Positions 25,880-34,659 of a stretch of 64,000 nt of DNA are shown here, piece after piece. The stretch covers positions 24,888 to 88,887 of the forward strand of contig JABDRL010000217.1 in NCBI GenBank assembly GCA_013041765.1, written 5' to 3'. The notes beneath the pieces are model-generated. The model did not search any database. It was not told the origin of the DNA and saw nothing but the letters and a program-made list of their open reading frames with translations. Within the stretch, counting starts at the first letter, position 1. Every line of letters begins with the position of its first letter. The DNA comes from Dactylosporangium sp. GTDB taxonomy: Bacteria; Actinomycetota; Actinomycetes; Mycobacteriales; Micromonosporaceae. Made by a program: the position numbers and the translations under genes.

Positions 25880-26776
25880 TCACTCGTTCGCTGGACGCAG
25901 GCAGAATACTTCGGTCTTGCCGCCGTCGCGCTCGATGAACACGGATGGCTGTTCCTGATCAGGGCAATTCGCCTGAGCCGTGGTCTTGGTGACGACCTTG
26001 TAGGAGCCCTCTTCCGAGCATTTGGCGGACACTGCGGTATCGCCGGACTTCTTGACGCAGGAGTTGATGGCGAACGTGACGTCGCTCTTGCCGTTGAGAT
26101 ACAGCATGACGCCGGCCCCACCAGCCGCGAGCACGACCAGCACCGCCGCGACGACAAGCCCGATCATGACGCCACGACGCTTCCTCGGGGGCTCGGGCTC
26201 GGGGGCCGCGGCGCCCTGGGCGCCGTACAGCCCGCCCGGGCGGTCCGGGACACTCGGCGGAGCGCTGAAGGGCTGGTTCCCGAATGCCGGTTGCCGTTCG
26301 GGCTCGCCCGCCGGCCCAACCGATCCAGCCGGCGGGCCGCTCTGCGGTCCCCCGGGAGGGCCAGCGGCTGGCCCCGACCACATCGCGCCCGGCGGGACCG
26401 CCCCAGGCTGCGGCACCGAAGCCGTCGCTCTGATCGGACCGATCGGCTGCGCACCAGCGGGCATGGGAGGCACGGCAGGGGCCGGCACCGCGGGCGGGGC
26501 TCCGTACACCTCCGGCGGGGGAGCGAATCCTCCCTGGGGCGGGAAGCCACCAGGCGGGCCTTGCGGGACTGGGGCACCTTGCGGATCCTGATTGCCCGGC
26601 GGGTAGGGGGCCGGGGGCTGCCCCGGCGGGGGCGGATAGCTGCCCATCTGCGGATCCTGGCTGCCCGGCGGGTAGGGGGCCGGGGGCTGCCCCGGCGGGG
26701 GCGGATAGCTGCCCGCCGGAGGATACGGCGACTCATGACGCTCGGACATGGGTGGTTGATGCTCCTCAGACGTCAT
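25880..26776 (-). CDS. LppU/SCO3897-like membrane protein with proline-rich N-terminus
   Basis: 298 residues. The cytoplasmic half (about 1-205) is dominated by Pro/Gly/Tyr/Gln with tandem repeats. One transmembrane helix (about 210-235) leads to a small extracytoplasmic domain with four cysteines (INSCVKK, SAKCSEEGSYKV, QANCPDQEQ, VFCLR) typical of the LppU family, likely two disulfides. The role is unknown in the family. Two exact or near-exact 69-bp repeats code for PPGSQDPQMGSYPPPPGQPP-type units. Confidence 0.75.
   Translation of the reverse strand: MTSEEHQPPMSERHESPYPPAGSYPPPPGQPPAPYPPGSQDPQMGSYPPPPGQPPAPYPPGNQDPQGAPVPQGPPGGFPPQGGFAPPPEVYGAPPAVPAPAVPPMPAGAQPIGPIRATASVPQPGAVPPGAMWSGPAAGPPGGPQSGPPAGSVGPAGEPERQPAFGNQPFSAPPSVPDRPGGLYGAQGAAAPEPEPPRKRRGVMIGLVVAAVLVVLAAGGAGVMLYLNGKSDVTFAINSCVKKSGDTAVSAKCSEEGSYKVVTKTTAQANCPDQEQPSVFIERDGGKTEVFCLRPANE
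26581..26718 (-). repeat. Two 69-bp tandem repeats in the proline-rich gene
   Basis: Period 69 (26581-26649 and 26650-26718). The copies differ by only a few bases, coding for a 23-residue Pro/Gly/Tyr unit. The near identity indicates recent duplication or slippage within the coding sequence. Confidence 0.85.
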
Positions 26777-26857
26777 CGCGCCTCCTCGAGTCCACCGCTG
26801 CGCACAGCGGCCGTTGACACCATTGTCGCGGTGGCTTCGCCCACCGTACCCCGTGCC

Positions 26858-28204
26858 TCATCGTCCCCACGCAAGCAAGGCAGTCTCGGGGTCGGTAAGG
26901 AAGCGGCCGACGTCCGACAAGAACCCGGATGCCAGATCTCCATCGACAATCCGATGGTCAAACGACAGGCCGAGCGTGGCGACCTGCCGCACCTTGATCT
27001 TGCCTCGGTGCACCCAGGGCGCCTCCCGGACGACGCCCAGAGCCAGGATGGCCGTCTCGCCCCGGGGCAGGAGGGGAACGCCGGTATCGATCCCGAACAC
27101 ACCAACATTGGTAATCGTCATCGTCCCAGAGGTCAGGTCCTGCAGCGACGTACGTCCGGCCCGGGCCGTATCGGCCAGGGTCGTCAGGGCCTCGGCCAGT
27201 TCCCGGGTTGTCAGTCGCTGGGCGTCCCCGATGCTGGGCACCACCAGGCCACGCTCCGTGGCGACGGCGATCCCGAGGTTGACGTAATCGCGAACAATAA
27301 TCTCATCTCCCGCCCAAGAAGCGTTGATCATCGGGTACCGCCGAACGGCCAGAAGTACCGCCCTAACGACCATCAACAGCACGGACGCCTGGACACCTTG
27401 CCACTCCCGCAGCGCGAGCAGGCGTTTGAGCGCCCGCATCGACCGGGTCACGTCGACGGTGTGGAAGACGGTCGCGTGCGGCACGGTCGACGCCACGGCC
27501 GTCGTGTTTTCCGCGATGGCCTTGCGCACGCCGCGAACCGGAACGCGCCACTCTCGGGCTGGTGGCGAGCCGCTGGCGTCCGAGCCGCTGCCGTCCGAGC
27601 CGCTGGCGCCCGGAGTGGAGCGGCCCGCTGCCGGCGGCGCCACCGGATCCGCGATGGCGGACAGCACGTCCTGCCTGGTGATGGTTCCCTGGCGGCCGGT
27701 GCCGCGCAGTTCGGACAGGTCGACGTCGAGATCCTTCGCGAGCCTGCGAACCGGGGGTTTGGCGAGGACCGGCGGTCGCTCACCGCGGTCCGGACGGTCC
27801 CGCCCCGTCCCCTGGGGCCGGCGTCTCCTGCCCTTCGTCGTGCGAGGTCCGTAGCCGACCAGCACGGGCTGCCGGACCTCCCCGGTCTCGGCGCCATCGT
27901 GGTTCCGGCCACCGTCCCGCGGTGCCGGCGGCTGGTCCTGCCGGCGTACCGTCCGATCGGGATCGGTATCGATCCTGATGATGGGCGTGCCGATCTGGAC
28001 GGTCGCGCCCTCGCCGTGCAGCAGGGTTTCAACGCGACCGGGCCACATCGCCGGAATTTCTACAATGGCCTTGGCGGTCTCGATCTCCACGATCGGCTGG
28101 TTGAGTTCGATGGTTTCGCCCTCCCGGACCAGCCACGCAACGATGTCGCCCGCGGTCAGCCCCTCGCCGAGATCAGGTAGCGAGAACTCTCTAATACGTG
28201 ACAT
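26858..28204 (-). CDS. 2-oxoacid dehydrogenase complex E2, dihydrolipoyl acyltransferase
   Basis: 448 residues from ATG 28204, two bases after the E1beta stop and preceded by GGATGG. One lipoyl domain (about 1-76) has the lysine in EIETAKAIVEI. A Pro/Arg/Asp-rich linker follows, then an E3-binding domain (about 140-180, PPVRRLAKDLDVDLSELRGTGRQG) and a catalytic domain ending near SFDHRIVDGDLASGFL, with the His and Asp of the active site. E2 transfers acyl groups to CoA. The single lipoyl domain and neighbours fit a branched-chain 2-oxoacid dehydrogenase, but pyruvate or acetoin specificity cannot be excluded. No E3 gene is adjacent. Confidence 0.92.
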   Translation of the reverse strand: MSRIREFSLPDLGEGLTAGDIVAWLVREGETIELNQPIVEIETAKAIVEIPAMWPGRVETLLHGEGATVQIGTPIIRIDTDPDRTVRRQDQPPAPRDGGRNHDGAETGEVRQPVLVGYGPRTTKGRRRRPQGTGRDRPDRGERPPVLAKPPVRRLAKDLDVDLSELRGTGRQGTITRQDVLSAIADPVAPPAAGRSTPGASGSDGSGSDASGSPPAREWRVPVRGVRKAIAENTTAVASTVPHATVFHTVDVTRSMRALKRLLALREWQGVQASVLLMVVRAVLLAVRRYPMINASWAGDEIIVRDYVNLGIAVATERGLVVPSIGDAQRLTTRELAEALTTLADTARAGRTSLQDLTSGTMTITNVGVFGIDTGVPLLPRGETAILALGVVREAPWVHRGKIKVRQVATLGLSFDHRIVDGDLASGFLSDVGRFLTDPETALLAWGR

Positions 28205-28206
28205 GA

Positions 28207-29193
28207 TCACCATCCGAAAGTGCTGTCCACCGCCGCAAGGATTCGGTCAACGTCGGGAAGGTAGGCGCCTTCGAGCCGCGAGGGAGGGTATGGGGTGTCA
28301 TACCCGGTAACCCGCGTTACGGGCGCTTCCAACGAGTAGAAGCATTCCGCGGTCGCCCTGGCCGCGATCTCCGCGCCGAGTCCACAGGTCTGCTGGGCTT
28401 CATGAACAACGATGAGCCGACCGGTTCGGCGCACCGACGTGACGACCGGCCGCAGGTCCAGCGGAGACAGTGACCGCAGGTCGATGACTTCGAGCGACCG
28501 GTCCTCCGCTGCCGCCGTTTCCGCCGCGTCGAGGGCGGTTGACACCATCGGGCCGTAGGCGACAAGGGTCGCGTCCTCGCCTCGCCTCGCGATCCGCGCG
28601 GCATGCAAGGGATATGCCTCTTCAAGATCGCCAAACAGATCCACTTCGGCCTTGTCCCAGTACCGGCGTTTCGGCTCGAAGAAGATGATCGGATCGTCGG
28701 AGACGACGGCCTGCTGGATCATCCAGTACGCGTCGGAAGGGTTGGCGCATGTGACGACTTTAAGCCCCGGAGTGTGGGCAAAATACGCCTCCGGGGACTC
28801 GGAATGGTGTTCGACGGCCCCGATGCCTCCGCCGAATGGCACCCGAATCACCACCGGCAGTCGCAGCCTGCCCTGGGATCGGTAGCGCATCTTCGCGAGT
28901 TGCGACACGATCTGGTTGCACGCGGGGAAGATGAAGCCGTCGAACTGGATCTCGCAGACCGGCCGGTACCCGCGAAGGGCCAGGCCGATCGCCGTACCGA
29001 CGATGCCCGATTCCGCCAGGGGCGTATCGACAATCCGATCCTCGCCGAAGTCTTCCATCAGCCCATCGGTGATTCGGAAGACGCCCCCGAGCCGCCCGAT
29101 GTCCTCGCCCATGATCATGACCTTGGAGTCACGCTCCAGCGCGCGTCGCAGACCGGTGTTGAGGGCCTTCGCGAAGGTCAGTGTTTCGCCCAT
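28207..29193 (-). CDS. 2-oxoacid dehydrogenase E1 component, beta subunit
   Basis: 328 residues with the transketolase pyrimidine-binding domain (about 1-180, TFAKALNTGLRRALERD, MGEDIGRLGGVFRIT, FDGFIFPACNQIV) and the C-terminal transketolase domain (about 195-320). It forms the ThDP-dependent E1 heterotetramer with the alpha subunit encoded just upstream. The start overlaps the E1alpha 3' end by 16 bases, and its stop lies two bases before E2, so the three genes form one transcript. Confidence 0.94.
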   Translation of the reverse strand: MGETLTFAKALNTGLRRALERDSKVMIMGEDIGRLGGVFRITDGLMEDFGEDRIVDTPLAESGIVGTAIGLALRGYRPVCEIQFDGFIFPACNQIVSQLAKMRYRSQGRLRLPVVIRVPFGGGIGAVEHHSESPEAYFAHTPGLKVVTCANPSDAYWMIQQAVVSDDPIIFFEPKRRYWDKAEVDLFGDLEEAYPLHAARIARRGEDATLVAYGPMVSTALDAAETAAAEDRSLEVIDLRSLSPLDLRPVVTSVRRTGRLIVVHEAQQTCGLGAEIAARATAECFYSLEAPVTRVTGYDTPYPPSRLEGAYLPDVDRILAAVDSTFGW

Positions 29194-30332
29194 CGGGGCT
29201 CCCCCTCACCGAACGCGTCGGCCTCGAAGGATGCGTGGTACCTGACGAACTCCGCCCGCTGGGCCTCGAGCGCCGGGGAGGCCTCGGCGTACACGTGGTC
29301 GAACAGCGACGACGGCGCCGGGTCCGGCAGGGCCAGCACCCGCTCCCGGAGCTGGGTCGCCCGGTGCTGGGCATCGGCGTCCACCTCGGCGAAGTACCCC
29401 GCGTCGCCGAGCTGGTGTTGTTCGAGCAGCCGCCGCAGCCGGACGACCGGGTCCTTCTCGCGCCAGGCCTCGACCTCGCCGGAGGGGCGGTAGCGGGTCG
29501 GATCGTCCGACGTGGTGTGCGCCCCCAGGCGATAGGTGTACGCCTCGATGAGGCTGGGCCCCTGGCCTCGGCGGGCGTCGTCCAGGGCGCTGCGGGTGAC
29601 GGCCAGCACTGCCAGCACATCGTTGCCGTCGACCCTGATCCCGGCCATGCCGAATCCCGCCGCCCGGTTGACCAGCGGAGTCTTGCTCTGGCGCGCGGCC
29701 GGTTGCGAGATCGCGTACTGATTGTTCTGGCAGAAGAACACGACGGGTGCATTGAACACGCTGGCCCACCCCAGCGACTCGTTGACATCGCCCTGCGATG
29801 TCGCCCCGTCGCCGAAGAAGGCCAGGACGGCCTGCCCGTCGTCGTCGCCGACCGCGCCGTCCCTGAGGACGCCCATCGCGTACCCGGTCGCGTGCAGCGT
29901 CTGCGCCCCGATGACCAGGGTGTACAGGTGAACGCCCGTCTCCGCCGGGTTCCATGTTCCATAGTCGACGCCGCGGAACAGGCCCATGAGCTGGATAGCG
30001 TCGAGCCCTCTACAGTAGAGAACCCCGTGCTCTCGGTAGGTCGGAAAGATCATGTCCTGGGGTCGCACGGCGCGACCCGATCCGATCTGGGCCGCTTCCT
30101 GCCCGAGAGCGCTGGCCCACAGCCCAAGTTCGCCCTGGCGTTGGAGCGCTGTGGCCTCGGTATCGAGTCTGCGGACAATGACCAGGTCTTGGTACAGCCC
30201 ACGCAGTTCGTGATCCGTCAGGCTGATGTCGTACTCGGGATGGTCCAGACGGGTGCCGTCGGGCGTCAAGAGTTGGACGAACTCGGGTTCCGCTCGCTGT
30301 GCCCACTGCATTGGTATCCGGCTACGCGACAT
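29178..30332 (-). CDS. 2-oxoacid dehydrogenase E1 component, alpha subunit
   Basis: 384 residues. The ThDP/Mg-binding motif is GDGATSQGDVNESLGWASVFNAPVVFFCQNNQ; other family segments are FPTYREHGVLYCRG, YRLGAHTTSDDPTRYR and the RRLDTEATALQRQGELG N-terminus. With E1beta it decarboxylates the 2-oxoacid and reductively acylates lipoyl-E2. The order E1alpha-E1beta-E2 without E3 matches actinobacterial bkdABC operons involved in branched-chain amino acid breakdown and anteiso/iso fatty-acid priming. Confidence 0.94.
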   Translation of the reverse strand: MSRSRIPMQWAQRAEPEFVQLLTPDGTRLDHPEYDISLTDHELRGLYQDLVIVRRLDTEATALQRQGELGLWASALGQEAAQIGSGRAVRPQDMIFPTYREHGVLYCRGLDAIQLMGLFRGVDYGTWNPAETGVHLYTLVIGAQTLHATGYAMGVLRDGAVGDDDGQAVLAFFGDGATSQGDVNESLGWASVFNAPVVFFCQNNQYAISQPAARQSKTPLVNRAAGFGMAGIRVDGNDVLAVLAVTRSALDDARRGQGPSLIEAYTYRLGAHTTSDDPTRYRPSGEVEAWREKDPVVRLRRLLEQHQLGDAGYFAEVDADAQHRATQLRERVLALPDPAPSSLFDHVYAEASPALEAQRAEFVRYHASFEADAFGEGEPRWAKH

Positions 30333-30645
30333 ACCACCAAGCTTTCAGCGCGCCGTCACATCTGACATCACGGGCAGAGTGATGGTCGACACAACAAGAG
30401 GACCTCCGGCCGCACAATCGGGCGAACCGGTCGCGACATCCCGGCTCCGGGAGCCTTCCTGTGATCCACAAACCACTTTAAGCAATTGTTCAATTACTTA
30501 GCGTACATGGCACTCAACAAAGTCGTCATTCCGCCACCAATACGGCCAATTCTCGACCGCACGTCACTCGTTGATTGAGTGATGCTTACTAACGGCGACT
30601 TTTCGTGAGCATCAAGGAGCTAGGCCGACGTCTCTGGAGCACCGG
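30333..30645. promoter_or_regulatory. Divergent intergenic region with AT-rich inverted repeats
   Basis: A 313-base spacer between the E1alpha start and the next plus-strand gene. AAGCAATTGTTCAATTACTT (30480-30499) is an inverted repeat with one mismatch around a TT centre, about 150 bases before E1alpha. TCACTC...GAGTGA flanks 30570. These are the only operator-like sites seen; the regulator is unknown. Confidence 0.4.
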
Positions 30646-31281
30646 GTGTCCCATCTGCCATCTGCCGCACCCTCGCCCTCGACCGCGGACCGGATCCGCC
30701 GGCTGCGGACCGACTACCGGTCGCTGCCGTTCGGGGTGCTGATCGCGGCCGCATTCGTCCCCATGCTCGCCGCGATCTCCTTCGGCACGGCCTCGCTCGG
30801 CCAGAGCCACCCCTCGCGCCCCCCGGACCTCGCCGGCCGGCAACGCCATCGCGTGGTCCTCGACCTGCCCACCACCGATCCGGGTGTCCCCATCACCAGC
30901 GGCGCGTCACCGACCTGGGCGAACACGCCCACGCAGCCGCAGCAGCGGACCGCACCGGGCCGGCGTGCCCGCGCCCGCCTGGCCAACGCGGCCCCGGCGG
31001 CCAATTACGGCCGGGCGAAGCAGAGCGACCCGCGCCCGGGTCCGACGCCTCCCCCGACGACCACCGCGCCCGGCACGCCGGCACCCACGCCCGCCGCGTC
31101 CAGCACGCCGATGCCCAGCGCGACTGCGACGAGCCCGCACCCCAACCCCCACGTTGGACCCGCGGAAGGCGGTGCCGATTCGAGCCCACGCTCCCAGCTG
31201 GCTCCCGCTCCCGGCACGACTCCCGGCACGACAGGCTCGGCCACGCCATCGCCGTCCACCGAGGCGTCTCCCAGTGCCTGA
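30646..31281 (+). CDS. Pro/Thr-rich membrane-anchored protein, unknown
   Basis: About 211 residues from GTG 30646. A basic N-terminal segment is followed by a single hydrophobic helix (about 27-47, LPFGVLIAAAFVPMLAAISFG). The rest is extracytoplasmic, low-complexity Pro/Thr/Ala/Ser, with no recognised domain. The composition resembles cell-wall-spanning linkers. The start is weakly supported, and the gene may be poorly conserved. Confidence 0.5.
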   Translation: MSHLPSAAPSPSTADRIRRLRTDYRSLPFGVLIAAAFVPMLAAISFGTASLGQSHPSRPPDLAGRQRHRVVLDLPTTDPGVPITSGASPTWANTPTQPQQRTAPGRRARARLANAAPAANYGRAKQSDPRPGPTPPPTTTAPGTPAPTPAASSTPMPSATATSPHPNPHVGPAEGGADSSPRSQLAPAPGTTPGTTGSATPSPSTEASPSA

Positions 31282-31529
31282 TACCACGCGGCCCCGGTGC
31301 GGCGGGGAGTGGCGGTAGAACCCGCCACCACCCGTCGTCTCCCGGCAACGCAGCCGACCCGGCAGGTGCGCGACCGGGGATTCCCTAAGCACCATCCTGC
31401 ACATGCAACATGCCGCTGGCAAGAATTGACTTCAAGCTTGAGTAGCGCAGCCTGATCCCACAGCCGCATCGGCTTGCTCATCCCCGTGCTGGCAGGAAGA
31501 CTCATTGGCACAAACGTCGGAGGTGGTCT

Positions 31530-32375
31530 GTGGGTACGGGACAGAGCCCCACCTTTCCCCGCTTTCAGCTGGGAAAACAATTGCGTGACCTGCGCGAACG
31601 AGCCGGATTGACCACAGAGGACGTCGCCGCCCATGTCGACTGTTCCTCGAGTACGATCAGCCGGATCGAGGGCGGCAAGGTAGGCGTCCGGCGAGGAGCG
31701 CTCCTCCAGTTGCTTGAGCTCTATCAGGTGATTGACGAGGCCCACCGCGAAACGTTGCTCGCGCTGGCGAAGCAGGGCAAGCAGCGAGGATGGTTCGCCC
31801 GTTTCGGGGACCTGCCGGCGACGTACTCCCGCTTCATCGGGCTCGAATCGGCAGCCGTCGAGATGCGCGACTACGAGGCGCTGGTTGTGCCCGGGCTGTT
31901 GCAGACCGAGGATTACGCGCGAGCGTTGATTATCGCCGATCCGTCGTTTGATGCCGGGTCTGTCGAGACCCGGGTCAGGGTCAGGATGGAGCGGCAGGCA
32001 CTCCTGACTCGCTCCGACCCGCTCAAGTTCTTCGCGATTCTCGATGAAAGCGTCATCCGCCGGCAGATCGGTGGGTCGGACGTCATGTGTGCGCAGCGCA
32101 AACATCTCGCGGAGATCGGCCAGCTGCCGAACATCACCATCCAGGTTCTCCCCTTCTCCGGTGGAGCTTATCCCGGTATGGCCGGTTCGTTCGCAATTCT
32201 GGATTTTCGCGACACACCGAGCGTCGTCTATGCAGAGGCTCTTACGGGCGACATTTACCAGGAAGCAGACGACGTCAGGCGCTACAGCGTGGTATTTGAG
32301 AATCTGCGAGCCGCCGCGCTGAGCCCGTCCGAGTCAGCCCGACTTATCGATACGACGGAGAGCAGCGCGGCCTGA
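31530..32375 (+). CDS. XRE-family regulator with DUF5753 (WhiJ-type)
   Basis: 281 residues, start GTG 31530 after GGAGGTGGTCT. The N-terminal helix-turn-helix (about 15-70: LGKQLRDLRERAGLTTEDVAAH, SSSTISRIEGGK) is followed by the DUF5753 effector domain with YEALVVPGLLQTEDYARAL and IQVLPFSGGAYPGMAGSFAILDF. It forms a pair with the DUF397 gene 17 bases downstream. Such pairs are highly multiplied in filamentous actinomycetes; characterised examples modulate development and can behave like toxin-antitoxin partners. Confidence 0.93.
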   Translation: MGTGQSPTFPRFQLGKQLRDLRERAGLTTEDVAAHVDCSSSTISRIEGGKVGVRRGALLQLLELYQVIDEAHRETLLALAKQGKQRGWFARFGDLPATYSRFIGLESAAVEMRDYEALVVPGLLQTEDYARALIIADPSFDAGSVETRVRVRMERQALLTRSDPLKFFAILDESVIRRQIGGSDVMCAQRKHLAEIGQLPNITIQVLPFSGGAYPGMAGSFAILDFRDTPSVVYAEALTGDIYQEADDVRRYSVVFENLRAAALSPSESARLIDTTESSAA

Positions 32376-32392
32376 CCCAGAGGAGTGCGCAC

Positions 32393-32593
32393 ATGGCTGC
32401 GCTCAACGAGCGGTGGCACAAAGCCACCCGAAGCGGTAGCAACGGGCAGTGCGTGGAGGCCCGGTACTTGGACGGCACAGTCGAGATCCGCAACTCCAGC
32501 AACCCGCAGGCCGGAAGCGTCCGGTTCAGCAGACTGGAATGGGAAACCTTCATCGCCGCAGTCCACGAGGATGGAGAGTTCCGACTGCCGTAG
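32393..32593 (+). CDS. DUF397 small protein
   Basis: 66 residues. The WHKATRSGSNGQCVEARYL opening, the VEIRNSS middle and the RLEWETFIAAVHEDGEF end define DUF397. It is the partner of the preceding XRE/DUF5753 regulator. A strong hairpin (32613-32648) ends the two-gene unit. Confidence 0.93.
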   Translation: MAALNERWHKATRSGSNGQCVEARYLDGTVEIRNSSNPQAGSVRFSRLEWETFIAAVHEDGEFRLP

Positions 32594-32612
32594 GCGGCGG
32601 CACACCCACGCT

Positions 32613-32648
32613 GTGAAGGGGGCGGCCCCGACCGACCGCCCCCTTCAC
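32613..32648 (+). terminator. Terminator after XRE/DUF397 unit
   Basis: GTGAAGGGGGCGG (32613-32625) pairs perfectly with CCGCCCCCTTCAC (32636-32648), a 13-bp stem with a 10-nt loop. Confidence 0.8.
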
Positions 32649-32830
32649 CATTCCCTGCGAGCCGGTTTCACCCTAACGGGTGATCATTATCAGCACACAC
32701 TCCCGTTATCACTATCAGCAATTGCCGACATCATTCATATGGGCGATTGCCCTTTGCGATCACATCATGTATAGGGCGAGAATCGTCCTATATAGCGCCT
32801 CTCCCGCCGGCCGTCAATAGACAGAGCCGC

Positions 32831-32864
32831 CGCTGTGGACAACTGCGGCGCTCTATCCACAGCG
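32831..32864. promoter_or_regulatory. Inverted DnaA-box-like pair
   Basis: TGTGGACAA (32834-32842, reverse of TTGTCCACA) and CTATCCACA (32853-32861) face each other inside the inverted repeat CGCTGTGGA...TCCACAGCG. They lie about 50-80 bases before the DUF4192 start. Both match actinobacterial DnaA boxes or differ by one base. Confidence 0.5.
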
Positions 32865-32911
32865 CAACGTTTGGCCTTCACCTGGGTGTGCTGGCCGTGC
32901 AGGCTCAAGGC

Positions 32912-33973
32912 ATGACTCGTCCGCCCGGCCTACCTCGGCTACAGCTCCGCACTCCCGCCGACGTCCTCGCCGCCGTTCCCTACCTGTTCGGCTTCCACCC
33001 GATCGACAGCGTGGTGCTGCTCGGCCTGCGTGACACCGCGCTGGTCTTCCACGCCCGGTGCGATCTCCCTGCGGCGAAGGCCCCGTCCGGCGAGGTTCTG
33101 GCACTTGGGGAGTACCTCACGCAGGTGTTGCTGGCGCAGACCGCCAATGCCGTGCTGCTCGTCGCTTTCGGTCCGGCCGAGCGGGCGACCCCGGTGCTCC
33201 TGGCCACGGCTCAGACGATGGAGGCGGCCGGCCTCGCGGTCCTGGACCAGCTTCGGGCCACGGACGGGCGGTACTGGTCGCACCTCTGCCCCGATCCGTC
33301 CTGTTGTCCCGCGGACGGCGTGGCCTACGACGTGGAGGGCACTGTGGTCGCCGCAGAGGCGACGCTCGCGGGATGCGTCGCCCTGCCGGATCGCGAGACG
33401 CTGGTCCGCACGCTCGGGCCGCCGGAGGGGAACGCCCTCGCGGCCATCCTGCGCGAAACGCGAGCCGCCACGGCAAGACTCGGCGAACGCCCAGCCGGGG
33501 AGTCCCGGCACACCGGGCAGGCGACCCTGGACACGGCCGTCAACCGTTACCTGTCCGGCGGCCGGCTGGCTGACGACGAGCTGGCATGGCTCACCGTGCT
33601 GTTCCAGGACGGCCAGCAGCTGCGCGATGACGGGCTCCTGGCCATCGAGGCCGCGCCGGTCCAGTCCGCGCTCGCGGCAGCCCACCTTGCGCTCTGGACC
33701 GACGTCGTCCGCCGGTGCGATCCCGCCGTGGTGGTCGGACCGGCCGTGCTGCTGGCATACGCCTGCTGGCGCGTCGGTGACGGTGTCCGGTCCGGCGTCG
33801 CCGTCGAGCGCGCGCTGGCCACCGATCCGCACTGCCCAGCAGCGACGCTGATGGCAGAGTTGCTGCGCAGAGGCGTTCCCCCAGTCGTTGCCGACCGGCC
33901 AGGTGGTGACCCGAAGCCGCGTCCACGTCGGCGGCGACGCCGGGAGCGACGCCGGACCAGGACGACACGATGA
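32912..33973 (+). CDS. DUF4192 family protein
   Basis: 353 residues from ATG 32912. LRTPADVLAAVPYLFGFHPIDSVVLLGL is the family hallmark. The remainder is mostly Ala/Leu-rich alpha-helical and ends in a very basic tail (RPRRRRRRERRRTRTTR). The function is unknown; the family is restricted to actinobacteria and is often single copy. An in-frame GTG at 32888 is an alternative start. Confidence 0.88.
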   Translation: MTRPPGLPRLQLRTPADVLAAVPYLFGFHPIDSVVLLGLRDTALVFHARCDLPAAKAPSGEVLALGEYLTQVLLAQTANAVLLVAFGPAERATPVLLATAQTMEAAGLAVLDQLRATDGRYWSHLCPDPSCCPADGVAYDVEGTVVAAEATLAGCVALPDRETLVRTLGPPEGNALAAILRETRAATARLGERPAGESRHTGQATLDTAVNRYLSGGRLADDELAWLTVLFQDGQQLRDDGLLAIEAAPVQSALAAAHLALWTDVVRRCDPAVVVGPAVLLAYACWRVGDGVRSGVAVERALATDPHCPAATLMAELLRRGVPPVVADRPGGDPKPRPRRRRRRERRRTRTTR

Positions 33974-34029
33974 CCGCCGCCGTTCCCGGCGTCCCCGCTC
34001 GGCCTGCCGGCGGGGCCCGTGATGCGTGC

Positions 34030-34533
34030 CTACGGCTTGGCGTTCATGGTGTAGAGCAGGTCGAGGATCGACCGGGTGGCCTCGAACCACCGGTCCAGGT
34101 ACTCGGGCGACGGCACGGCTCCCTTGGGCGGGAGTTCCATCAGCAGACCTCGCAGCAACGGGTGGTTGACGAGAGCATCGACGGGCTGGTCGCTCCACGG
34201 CTCGCCACCGAACGCCGAAGAATCATCCATGTCGCCCGTCTCCCGCATCGCCGGTTCCCCACGTTTGGCTGCCATGATCGAGGAAGCGATCGGGGCCGCG
34301 GCGTCCATCGCCGCACTCCGCGAGTCGTGTGCTCCGCTGCGGGTGTCCAGGGTTCCGTTACGTGCGTCGAGCATGCTCGTTCCATTCCTCAGGGACAGGT
34401 CAACGCCGGCCTCTGAAGCCACAGCCCGGGTGACATCCCGACGCCCGCCCGGTCGGTACTGGCCAAGTTGCGCCGCGAACCGGTCTTCGCCCTTGGATGC
34501 GCCGTTGCTGAAGTTCTCGGGGCCAATCGTCAT
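34030..34533 (-). CDS. Hypothetical protein
   Basis: 167 residues from ATG 34533 (MTIGPENFSNGASKGEDRF). It is rich in Asp/Arg/Ser and has no membrane segment. The best-ordered part is the C-terminus (LLRGLLMELPPKGAVPSPEYLDRWFEATRSILDLLY), which looks like a helical domain shared by other actinomycete hypothetical proteins, although I cannot name the family. It follows the DUF397 gene on the same strand with 126 bases between. Confidence 0.6.
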   Translation of the reverse strand: MTIGPENFSNGASKGEDRFAAQLGQYRPGGRRDVTRAVASEAGVDLSLRNGTSMLDARNGTLDTRSGAHDSRSAAMDAAAPIASSIMAAKRGEPAMRETGDMDDSSAFGGEPWSDQPVDALVNHPLLRGLLMELPPKGAVPSPEYLDRWFEATRSILDLLYTMNAKP

Positions 34534-34659
34534 CGCCTGCCGCCTATCTCTTCGGTCGATCTCGTGGTCGCCGTGCCGGTCTGACCAGTCGCACGCCCAG
34601 GTCCACCGGTCGTCACCTACAACGACCGGGGCCGGTGGAGGCGACGGCACTGGGCGACG

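Noticed and set aside
26581..26718. CRISPR array
   Set aside because: Two adjacent 69-bp units lie in frame within a coding sequence; no spacers separate them and no cas genes exist in the window.
25751..28180. An 809-codon plus-strand ORF spanning the LppU-like and E2 genes
   Set aside because: Low-complexity Arg/Gly composition, opposite to two well-supported minus-strand genes; a GC-rich antisense artefact.
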